IMG/VR virus record: IMGVR_UViG_3300046354_000022
Span: 1-31,611 of that record
Source: a virus
DNA length: 31,611 nt
Strand: one strand, 5' to 3'
The position numbers were made by a program, and so were the translations under genes. The notes beneath the pieces were generated by a model that was not told the origin of the DNA, searched no databases, and saw nothing but the letters and a program-made list of their open reading frames with translations. Positions 25,987 through 31,611 of this stretch are shown here, one piece after another. The stretch's first letter is position 1; each line of letters begins with the position of its first letter.

Positions 25987-26291
25987 TCCTTACGACCCTG
26001 TCCACCAGGTATGACGCGGGATAGGTAATCCTCTAACATCTTCCATGAGTAAGTGTTCAGCGCGGTCCTAACCGTGGAGGGGTGGAGTATCTTCCTTATT
26101 ACTGATATGGGTTCCCCCCCCACCCCGAATAGCATGACCGTTACCTCTACCTGCCTCGTGTATGGGGGGACTTCCAGTGAATCCTGGAAGTTGAGGGGGG
26201 ATCTAGCTGGTACTAGATCAGAGTACACAATAGTGTCCCCTGCTAGTACCAGGTACACCAGGTTATGCCCATCCAATAGATGCTCACTCAT
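25983..26291 (-). CDS. Small unknown protein of the tail-tip operon (102 aa)
   Basis: ATG with GGGAGG 9 bases upstream. The start overlaps the stop of the 89-codon gene as ATGA (26288-26291), so the two are translationally coupled. The chain has a strand-like first half (LVYLVLAGDTIVYSDLV; RQVEVTVMLFGVGG) and a helical end (LNTYSWKMLEDYLSRVI) with a polar tail. No family recognised. Being the last gene before the plus-strand cluster, it ends the minus-strand tail-tip group; a small baseplate or chaperone protein is the natural guess. Confidence 0.68.
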   Translation of the reverse strand: MSEHLLDGHNLVYLVLAGDTIVYSDLVPARSPLNFQDSLEVPPYTRQVEVTVMLFGVGGEPISVIRKILHPSTVRTALNTYSWKMLEDYLSRVIPGGQGRKD

Positions 26292-26557
26292 CGCACTACC
26301 CCTCCCTCACGACCCATGTAATGTATGGAGAAGTTGTACACACCATTACTCATACACAGCATACAGATAGCACATACCAAGTCCTCGATATCCTCTGGAT
26401 TCTCATATTCGATGGCTAAGAGGTAACTATTATCATCACCCTCCAATATCGATATATCTATAGTAGATACATCCCCAATGGCACACTCTATTACCTCTGG
26501 TAGCGCACCACTACTATCGTGATCCGTTACCTTTAAACTAGACCTCTCTATACCCAC
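26288..26557 (-). CDS. Small acidic protein of the tail-tip operon (89 aa)
   Basis: The GTG start at 26557 is supported by AAGGAG 7 bases upstream. The protein is acidic in its middle (LEGDDNSYLLAIEYENPEDI) and carries a Cys-containing helix (LVCAICMLCMSNGVYNF). No family recognised. It is coupled by a 4-base overlap to the 102-residue protein, which suggests the two products act together. Confidence 0.66.
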   Translation of the reverse strand: MGIERSSLKVTDHDSSGALPEVIECAIGDVSTIDISILEGDDNSYLLAIEYENPEDIEDLVCAICMLCMSNGVYNFSIHYMGREGGVVR

Positions 26558-26588
26558 TACTAATCTCCTTCTTTGTAACTATTCATAC

Positions 26589-26843
26589 TTATCGTTCTCC
26601 TACCCTCTCCAACAACTGGCCTAACACGTAGTGCAGTACCTTGTACTCCCTCAGCATACCCCTATCTATACCACGTGCCCACCTCGATAGGATGCGCTTG
26701 CGGGTAGCTTCCATATCTACTTCCCTATCAAGGGTGTACATACCATGAACGTAAGCTGTAACAGCCTTAGGGGTTAAGCCCTCCACCTCCCGCACTATCT
26801 CCATTAACTCATTGTTCTTCCTTGGTGTCATACCTAAGACCAC
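26589..26843 (-). CDS. Small helical, basic protein (84 aa)
   Basis: Listed from GTG 26843, which overlaps the end of the 262-codon gene by 10 bases. An ATG four codons later (26831, giving MTPRKNNELM) is an equal candidate; neither has a well-spaced ribosome site. The product looks all-helical, with charged heptads (EATRKRILSRWARGIDRGML; YVLGQLLERVGER). The composition would suit a small chaperone or DNA-binding protein, but there is no family match I can support. Confidence 0.62.
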   Translation of the reverse strand: MVLGMTPRKNNELMEIVREVEGLTPKAVTAYVHGMYTLDREVDMEATRKRILSRWARGIDRGMLREYKVLHYVLGQLLERVGER

Positions 26844-27622
26844 CCTTTAGCTCTACCCACAAACCCAGACATCTTCACTCTCTCCCTAGTGGGGTCATTG
26901 GGAAAGTTAGTAGGTACATCATAACCAGGGGGGGTACCTATACCTGCTGATTGTATTAATACATCATCATCTTCATCCTTACCCCTGGGGCCGGGGCTAT
27001 GGCTTACCTCTAACACAGTCTCCCCATATAGGGGCACCTCCACACGCTCACCATAATCTAAGGTGAAGGTTAGCTCTGGCTCTAGTATTAACTCCTTATC
27101 AGGGCCCCATGCTATGGCCTGGCCCGTACTAAGGGTATGCGTTGGCCCAGGGTCTACCATAGGTTCTCTAATAGGCCTTGGGGTAGGTGCAGTACCTGTC
27201 TCCCTTATAATCTGCATTACTACATCGTATGGGATTACCTCAAGAGGGGGGTTTATCTCCTCCCGTGTGGGGCGGTACATCGATAAGGTGGATGACTTAT
27301 CCTTACTCCTTATCTCCGTTACCCTTACCATATCCCTACTACGGGTCCACTTCGTTAGTGGAGCGTAGGAACATAGATTGATAACTGGGATGAGGGTACG
27401 TACACGGTATACATCCCCTAATGATGGCAGGGTTACTTCTTCCACCTCTGAGTCCTCTGCCTCTTCCAGTACGGGGATGGCATACTTCCTCATGAATATC
27501 TCCCCTGCCCGCAGTAGCTGCTGCCCTAGCTCCCATTGCCCTAAGTGTGGGTACTCCTTACATATAGAACCATGCTCTATATCCCCCATGTCCGGTATTA
27601 GATCCGCTATCCCACCACTCAC
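26834..27622 (-). CDS. Unknown protein following PAAR, possible baseplate component (262 aa)
   Basis: GTG start, overlapping the PAAR stop codon as GTGA (27619-27622), with GGAG 11 bases upstream; translation is probably coupled. The first 110 residues seem globular (HLGQWELGQQLLRAGEIFMR; LGDVYRVRTLIPVINLCSYA). The second half is Pro-rich and acidic (TAPTPRPIREPMVDPGPT; DEDDDVLIQ), which looks extended. No family recognised. The immediate link to PAAR argues for a tail-tip or baseplate role. Confidence 0.68.
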   Translation of the reverse strand: MSGGIADLIPDMGDIEHGSICKEYPHLGQWELGQQLLRAGEIFMRKYAIPVLEEAEDSEVEEVTLPSLGDVYRVRTLIPVINLCSYAPLTKWTRSRDMVRVTEIRSKDKSSTLSMYRPTREEINPPLEVIPYDVVMQIIRETGTAPTPRPIREPMVDPGPTHTLSTGQAIAWGPDKELILEPELTFTLDYGERVEVPLYGETVLEVSHSPGPRGKDEDDDVLIQSAGIGTPPGYDVPTNFPNDPTRERVKMSGFVGRAKGWS

Positions 27623-27876
27623 TCTATTAAATACTCCATACTAGCTGTCACTATATACCCACCACATGCTGTTAGATCCCCTAAGCGGGCTATAGGGCGT
27701 CCATCTATTAAGTGGTTAGGGCTGCCTGTTGCGATAGGGCCACACGTTGTCAGGTCCCCCACACGGGCTATGGGGCGACCCTCTATTAGGTGGGTGAGGC
27801 TGCCCGTTAATATGTGCCCATCCTTCTCACAGAGGCTACAGATAACCTTGTCCCCCACCCTAGCCACCCCCCTCAA
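27619..27876 (-). CDS. PAAR-repeat tail spike tip protein (85 aa)
   Basis: PAAR proteins form the sharp, metal-bound point of contractile tails and type VI secretion spikes. The chain is built of short repeats: ARVGDKVICS, then HILTGSLTHLIEGRPIARVG with DLTTCG, then IATGSPNHLIDGRPIARLG with DLTACG, matching the family's 'G...V..G....i.G.p.ArvGD...C' rhythm. Cys residues (CSLC, TTCG, TACG) and His residues are placed for metal binding. Length is normal for the family. The start is a TTG overlapping the previous stop (TTGA, 27873-27876), so it relies on coupling. Its place among small tail genes fits the baseplate spike. Confidence 0.88.
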   Translation of the reverse strand: MRGVARVGDKVICSLCEKDGHILTGSLTHLIEGRPIARVGDLTTCGPIATGSPNHLIDGRPIARLGDLTACGGYIVTASMEYLIE

Positions 27877-28370
27877 TACAGTACCGTGGGTTCTGTACTA
27901 CCAGCAGTAACAGTTGTCACTATTGCATCAGGTACCATAGTACCACTCTCAATATTACCTACTAAGGTACCCTTGAATGACTTGAGGGTTAGGTTCTGCC
28001 CTGGCATTGGGTTTACTTCAATGGTCTCAGGCTTGAATGTAATGCTGGATATACCCTCAATACTTACCTTCTTCTTGGTCTTGATAGAGCTACCCTGACA
28101 ATACAGTGTCAGTGGGGGCATCTCCGCAATAGCCTTCTCCCCAATTAGGTCACGCGCTACCCTCGGAGATAGATACCTCAATACCTCAAACCTATCGATA
28201 ACCCCTAACCCAATAGTTACGACGCTACCCTCTACTGTTAGATCGATAGCCTTACCCAGGAGGGTCTGCCCCCTGTATATACTGATACCCATCATCACTG
28301 GCTTCTTAGTCATGTCGTTACTCTCTGATAGTACATATATCCTAACACTGCTAGACGCAGTCTGCGACAT
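27873..28370 (-). CDS. Unknown first gene of the tail-tip operon (165 aa)
   Basis: ATG at 28370 follows a GC-rich leader with only a G-rich tract (GGGGG) as a possible ribosome site; an ATG at residue 20 (MTKKPVMM) preceded by GAGAG is an alternative. The product is mostly predicted strands (ISIYRGQTLLGKAIDLTVEG; FKPETIEVNPMPGQNLTL), so a small beta-barrel or beta-sandwich is likely. Directly upstream of PAAR, with a 4-base overlap, it may be a spike, hub or baseplate protein. I do not recognise the family. Confidence 0.68.
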   Translation of the reverse strand: MSQTASSSVRIYVLSESNDMTKKPVMMGISIYRGQTLLGKAIDLTVEGSVVTIGLGVIDRFEVLRYLSPRVARDLIGEKAIAEMPPLTLYCQGSSIKTKKKVSIEGISSITFKPETIEVNPMPGQNLTLKSFKGTLVGNIESGTMVPDAIVTTVTAGSTEPTVLY

Positions 28371-28471
28371 GCGCCCCCGTCGAGGACACGCGCACCGTGG
28401 CGTGCAGCATTCGCTAGGACGTTAGCGTTAGTGCCCATACCCTAAGCATTCTCCCCATTAATACACAACAA
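28371..28471. promoter_or_regulatory. GC-rich divergent control region with two small hairpins
   Basis: This gap separates the minus-strand tail-tip operon from the plus-strand RlaP operon and so must hold or overlap both promoters. Its left two thirds are clearly richer in G and C than the surroundings. Two inverted repeats are present: ACACGC/GCGTGC (28386-28391 and 28400-28405, 6 pairs on the minus strand) and CGCTA/TAGCG (28412-28416 and 28423-28427). Neither has a T-tract, so they are more likely operator or leader structures than terminators. No clear -35/-10 pair was found. Confidence 0.4.
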
Positions 28472-28480
28472 GTGAGCATC

Positions 28481-29596
28481 ATGAGACGACGCACAGTTGA
28501 AGAACATACTATCCTCCTCGCTACCGTGGGCAGTCACGCCTATGGTCTAAATCTCCCCACCTCTGATATCGATATCAAGGGTGTATGCATATCCCCTATA
28601 GATTACTACTACGGGATTAAGGAGTTCCATCAGAAGGATGGGGGGTGGGATGACCCTCATGATCCCCCATCTGGTCTATTCCCTATCCTAGAGGGGGTAG
28701 AGGATTGCACTATATATGAACTCAGGAAGTTCATACACCTAGCCGCTAACAATAACCCTACTATTATGGAGATGCTATGGCTTAAGCAATACGAGTACCT
28801 AGAGCCTACCGTGGGGCAGGAGCTAGTGAATCATAAAGCCGCCTTCCTATCCAAGAAGGTTAAGCACACCTACTCAGGCTATGGGCATGCACAACTTAAG
28901 AAGGTAGGTCTACATAGGCGCTGGCTACTGAATCCACCACATACTAAACCACAAGCTAAAGACTTCGGTATAGATGATAAACACCTACCCCTCAGTAAGA
29001 GTGAGATGGGGGCATTCCTAGAGTACATCCTCGCCCTCACACGGGATAGTATTGAGTTCATGGAACCCACACAACAGCTAAGGAAACTCCTGTTAGAAGA
29101 TATAGACCTCACTGCTATCGTTAAGCAGAAGCCATTGGGTGAGCATGTCATACCATATGTGCAGGAAATGACGCGTGGTAGTAAAGACTTCATGCAATTA
29201 TTACAACAGAGCCAAGCCTATAGGAAGGCAATAAGTGAGTGGGATTCCTACCAACAGTGGAAGAAGGGCCGCAACCCAGAGAGGGCTGCACTAGAGGCTA
29301 AGTGTGGATATGACGGGAAGCACGCAAGTCATAGTGTACGACTACTACGGCAGGGGCTTGAGTGCCTGCAGCATGGGGAACTTATCGTAAATCGTCGTGA
29401 AGCAGGTGATGCCGAGGAGCTACTCGCTATCCGTAAGGGTGACTATAGCTATGAGTCAGTTATAGAGATAACGGATGCACTGTTCCTATTACTGGAAGAG
29501 GCGTATGACGCTAGCACCTTACCACATACCGTGGATAGGGAGTTGGTACACGACCTCTGCTCCAGGTGGGGGCAGGACTATCACAATAACCATTAG
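28481..29596 (+). CDS. rlaP: RlaP-type nucleotidyltransferase (polymerase beta superfamily, 371 aa)
   Basis: Residues 17-34, GSHAYGLNLPTSDIDIKG, carry the signature of polymerase-beta-type nucleotidyltransferases: G-S, then Y-G, then the metal-binding pair D29-x-D31. The layout with 'PIDYYYGI' soon after and a long helical C-terminal part matches the RlaP/YcgL-like family (PF10127), which is common in large phages and is often linked with RNA repair ligases. It would transfer a nucleotide to RNA or another acceptor; the true substrate is not established. No RNA ligase is visible here. Start: ATG 28481 is chosen with a weak AGTGAG upstream; GTG 28472 in frame would add three residues. A 12-base gap leads to the next plus-strand gene. 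Confidence 0.8.
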   Translation: MRRRTVEEHTILLATVGSHAYGLNLPTSDIDIKGVCISPIDYYYGIKEFHQKDGGWDDPHDPPSGLFPILEGVEDCTIYELRKFIHLAANNNPTIMEMLWLKQYEYLEPTVGQELVNHKAAFLSKKVKHTYSGYGHAQLKKVGLHRRWLLNPPHTKPQAKDFGIDDKHLPLSKSEMGAFLEYILALTRDSIEFMEPTQQLRKLLLEDIDLTAIVKQKPLGEHVIPYVQEMTRGSKDFMQLLQQSQAYRKAISEWDSYQQWKKGRNPERAALEAKCGYDGKHASHSVRLLRQGLECLQHGELIVNRREAGDAEELLAIRKGDYSYESVIEITDALFLLLEEAYDASTLPHTVDRELVHDLCSRWGQDYHNNH

Positions 29597-29608
29597 GAAG
29601 ATCATTAC

Positions 29609-30226
29609 ATGCTGATACTAGAACCTGATATTACTGTGTACTGGGATAAGGAGGTATCCCTTAAGGCCCGTGGTCTCCTATTTATAGAGGGCACCAAAGA
29701 TGCTACTCTCAATGATCAAGATGCAGATATGACTATCTATGTCACTATCTCTAGTACCAATAAACCTAACTTACGAATAACCTGTAGCGAGGGTTATACT
29801 TGGCTAGAGGGTAACTCTGATAAGCTGCTCAAGCATATCCCAGAGGCTATGAATGCAGTCAATGCCTGGGTAGATGAGCACAGTCTACTTGTTAAGTGGA
29901 AGGAGGAGGTAGCTAAACACAATACCATTATGAGGTTGGTAAACCTACCCGATGCTGATATAACAAAGGGTAATAGGGCAGCATGGTTCATACTGCGTAT
30001 GCTACCTTCCGGTGTGCTACCTATAGTAGTAACAATTGGGGTGTATAGTACTAAACCCCAGGCTTGGGTGCAGCTACAGCTAGATACTGGGGAGACTGAT
30101 AATGACTGGGATCCTGTATTATGTACTATCTCTAGCTACTACCTAGACTTACCCATAACTATGGATACCCTCAAGGCCAGTATGTGCAAACCCTTCCAGC
30201 AGTACCTTGATTACTTACAGGGATAG
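29609..30226 (+). CDS. Unknown protein downstream of rlaP (205 aa)
   Basis: AGGA lies about 11 bases before the ATG, and the gene follows rlaP by 12 bases, so they are probably cotranscribed. The chain alternates strands and helices (LLFIEGTKDATLNDQDADMT; WVDEHSLLVKWKEEVAKHNT; LPSGVLPIVVTIGVYSTKPQ). Residues 128-148 are hydrophobic but too mixed for a sure membrane helix. No family recognised. Its end overlaps the end of the facing nuclease-like gene by 12 bases, so the C-terminal codons serve both strands. Confidence 0.68.
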   Translation: MLILEPDITVYWDKEVSLKARGLLFIEGTKDATLNDQDADMTIYVTISSTNKPNLRITCSEGYTWLEGNSDKLLKHIPEAMNAVNAWVDEHSLLVKWKEEVAKHNTIMRLVNLPDADITKGNRAAWFILRMLPSGVLPIVVTIGVYSTKPQAWVQLQLDTGETDNDWDPVLCTISSYYLDLPITMDTLKASMCKPFQQYLDYLQG

Positions 30227-30655
30227 GCATACATTGATGCCATTAGACGCAAGTATGGGGGTTACTAACCACCTGCCATACTTATCCCTACCATACACCT
30301 CCGCTATTATCTCGGTACCCAAGGGGAGGGCTTCCGCTAACTTATCCCTAGCTATCACACCCTCTGGGGTCTTTATCTCTGCTGCATCGAACTTATACAG
30401 GCGGGCCCTTGCCTTCCTAATCACTAGCATCCCACTGGGGTCAATAGATAACCCCATACCTAACCATGTATCTGATAGGGGTGGTATTGGTAGTGGCAAC
30501 AGAGGTGGTAGTACAACAGTTACCCCTATGTATATATCTAGGATCAGGGTGTCACCATCTACTATACGCTTGACTATGGCAGCATGGCGCGTGCTCTTGA
30601 TTACTGTACGCTTAGCTATTGCCTTCATACTATTATCTACTACGGTAGGGGCCAT
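30215..30655 (-). CDS. Staphylococcal-nuclease-like (thermonuclease) protein, short C-terminus (146 aa)
   Basis: VKRIVDGDTLIL (28-39) and RARLYKFDAAEIKTPEG (83-99) match the SNase fold. Compared with S. aureus nuclease, Asp35 and Asp90 stand for the calcium ligands (D21, D40), Arg85 for R35, Glu93 for the general base E43, and Arg128 in DKYGRWL for R87; the usual Thr-Pro after the second Asp is Ala-Ala. A Pro/Leu-rich stretch (VVLPPLLPLPIPPL, 47-60) is inserted between strands. The chain stops soon after the DKYGR strand (NGINVCLSL), so the usual C-terminal helix 'L...G.A.v' is shortened. A calcium-dependent phosphodiesterase acting on DNA or RNA is expected if active. Start uncertain: no ribosome site precedes ATG 30655, nor the ATG at residue 10. 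Confidence 0.78.
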   Translation of the reverse strand: MAPTVVDNSMKAIAKRTVIKSTRHAAIVKRIVDGDTLILDIYIGVTVVLPPLLPLPIPPLSDTWLGMGLSIDPSGMLVIRKARARLYKFDAAEIKTPEGVIARDKLAEALPLGTEIIAEVYGRDKYGRWLVTPILASNGINVCLSL

Positions 30656-31611
30656 GGATGGCGTGGATAGTAGTATAATTGATGTAACTCTACAACAACA
30701 TAACAGACTAATGATTAATTTAGATGGGCTTAAATGGGTTACCTATAAAGGTACAGAGTGGACTATCGCAGGTAGTATTACTACTGATCGCAACCATTAC
30801 AACAATAAGAAGAAGCACATCACTAAAGGCTTAGAGCTAGGCCTTGGTGGTGCAGAACTAGCTGAGTACAAAGCCCTATATTTAACAGCACATGGTGTTG
30901 TGCTGAAGTGCCCTAGATTAGTGGTGATAGATAGGGAGAAGGTATTAGCCTATGCGGATTACTGCAACAGAGCCTTAGGCAGTCCCATCATGTCTGCTAC
31001 CGTCAGTACAGAAGACACTATACAAGAGATCGTACCAGATGCTGTACTGCAGGAGCTACTAAGAATCACTAAGGATAAAGGCTTGGATTGGGTTAGATAT
31101 GATAACTCCTTGTACCTACCCATGGTACAGGCATCACTTGCTAAGGATATGGAGAAGGATGACTACTCTAATAACTGGCGGGGGTGTCAACCTGAGCTCC
31201 CAGGTATAGCTAAGCTATTAGATGGAATTGAGCTACAGTCATTCAAGGCTAGCTATATAAAGGATCATGGTACATGGCCATTCCCACGTACTAGATCCCT
31301 ATGGGTAGGTAATTGGGAACATGCATATGCTTACTTGGTACAGGGGAAGAGCCCCACCGCTACCACATTCCAGACCATGGGCGCTAATAGTATACAACAT
31401 GCTATTGCCCCATCATTGGTACCCCAGCAAGCAGCACCACCCATGGTATGCTTCGCACCACAATGCCCTGAGACCTGGCCCTCGGAGGAGGCGCTAGTGG
31501 ATAGGGTGTTTAAGTTGATGGAGTTGAGTACCATCAGCATGCAGAGGGAGGCCTGCCTCTTTAACTCTCTAGGTAATACCCCTACCACTAGGAGATTAGA
31601 TGCCATAGAGT
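30654..31611 (+). CDS. Unknown protein, partial (at least 319 aa, runs off the window)
   Basis: An uninterrupted plus-strand frame runs from ATG 30654, preceded by TAGGGG, to the last base. The codon habits (TTA, CTA, AGG, ATA, GGT) match the other genes. The first part reads TYKGTEWTIAGSITTDRNHY, then a basic run (NNKKKHITKG) and a region LTAHGVVLKCPRLVVIDREK that looks like a small alpha/beta domain. Later parts include GTWPFPRTRSLWVGNWEHAY and a C-terminal helix-rich stretch with scattered Cys and Pro. No family recognised. Its start codon overlaps that of the divergent nuclease-like gene (CATG at 30653-30656). Confidence 0.68.
   Translation, partial: MDGVDSSIIDVTLQQHNRLMINLDGLKWVTYKGTEWTIAGSITTDRNHYNNKKKHITKGLELGLGGAELAEYKALYLTAHGVVLKCPRLVVIDREKVLAYADYCNRALGSPIMSATVSTEDTIQEIVPDAVLQELLRITKDKGLDWVRYDNSLYLPMVQASLAKDMEKDDYSNNWRGCQPELPGIAKLLDGIELQSFKASYIKDHGTWPFPRTRSLWVGNWEHAYAYLVQGKSPTATTFQTMGANSIQHAIAPSLVPQQAAPPMVCFAPQCPETWPSEEALVDRVFKLMELSTISMQREACLFNSLGNTPTTRRLDAIE

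Noticed and set aside
28371-28440. Possible tRNA or other structured RNA gene in the GC-rich gap
   Set aside because: No 7-base acceptor stem, no D-arm or T-arm consensus on either strand; only two short hairpins are present.
31331-31606. 91-codon minus-strand frame near the right end
   Set aside because: It is opposite the long plus-strand frame from 30654, whose codon use matches the phage; the minus-strand translation shows no family features.

Overview
The window is a block of late, virion-building genes from a contractile-tailed bacteriophage (myovirus type), either a free phage or a prophage segment. The evidence is a tail sheath protein, a portal of the DUF935 (Mu gp29-like) kind, a prohead protease fused to a scaffold, a lambda gpE-like major capsid protein, a tail-assembly chaperone with a probable frameshift extension, and a PAAR spike-tip protein. 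No terminase, tail tube, lysis or integration gene is visible, so only part of the genome is present. The host cannot be named. Codons such as AGG, ATA, CTA and GGG are used freely and the tetramer CTAG is common, which does not look like an enterobacterial phage.

Layout. Almost everything from 28370 down to 187 is read on the minus strand. In order of transcription: a baseplate/tail-tip group (28370-25983: unknown 165 aa, PAAR, unknown 262 aa and three small proteins, mostly joined by 4-base start/stop overlaps); one giant gene of 3715 codons (25229-14082); the chaperone and its -1 frame extension (14009-13117); portal, fibre-like protein, protease/scaffold and major capsid protein (13045-7286); four unassigned structural genes (7241-3020); and the sheath (3009-187). 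A strong intrinsic terminator follows at 129-158. Two candidate internal promoters lie before the chaperone and before the capsid gene.

Plus-strand genes interrupt this block at two points: a SWIM zinc-finger protein between fibre and protease (9934-10440) and a cluster of three small genes between the giant gene and the tail-tip group (25254-25986). At both sites the plus-strand gene meets the facing minus-strand gene through the same interlocked stop codons (CTAA). Right of a short GC-rich divergent region (28371-28471) the plus strand carries an RlaP-type nucleotidyltransferase, an unknown gene, a facing staphylococcal-nuclease-like gene, and a long unknown gene that runs off the window end.

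The most unusual object is the 3715-residue protein. It has a basic N-terminus, two HKD half-sites of a phospholipase D-type phosphodiesterase (H319/K321 and H592/K594), a DFDGD motif at 2602-2606 that resembles the catalytic loop of two-barrel RNA polymerases, and three hydrophobic segments near the C-terminus. Its place beside the chaperone suggests a tape measure and/or DNA-ejection protein, possibly one carrying enzymes into the host cell. The phospholipase D call is fairly well supported by sequence; the polymerase idea is a hypothesis.
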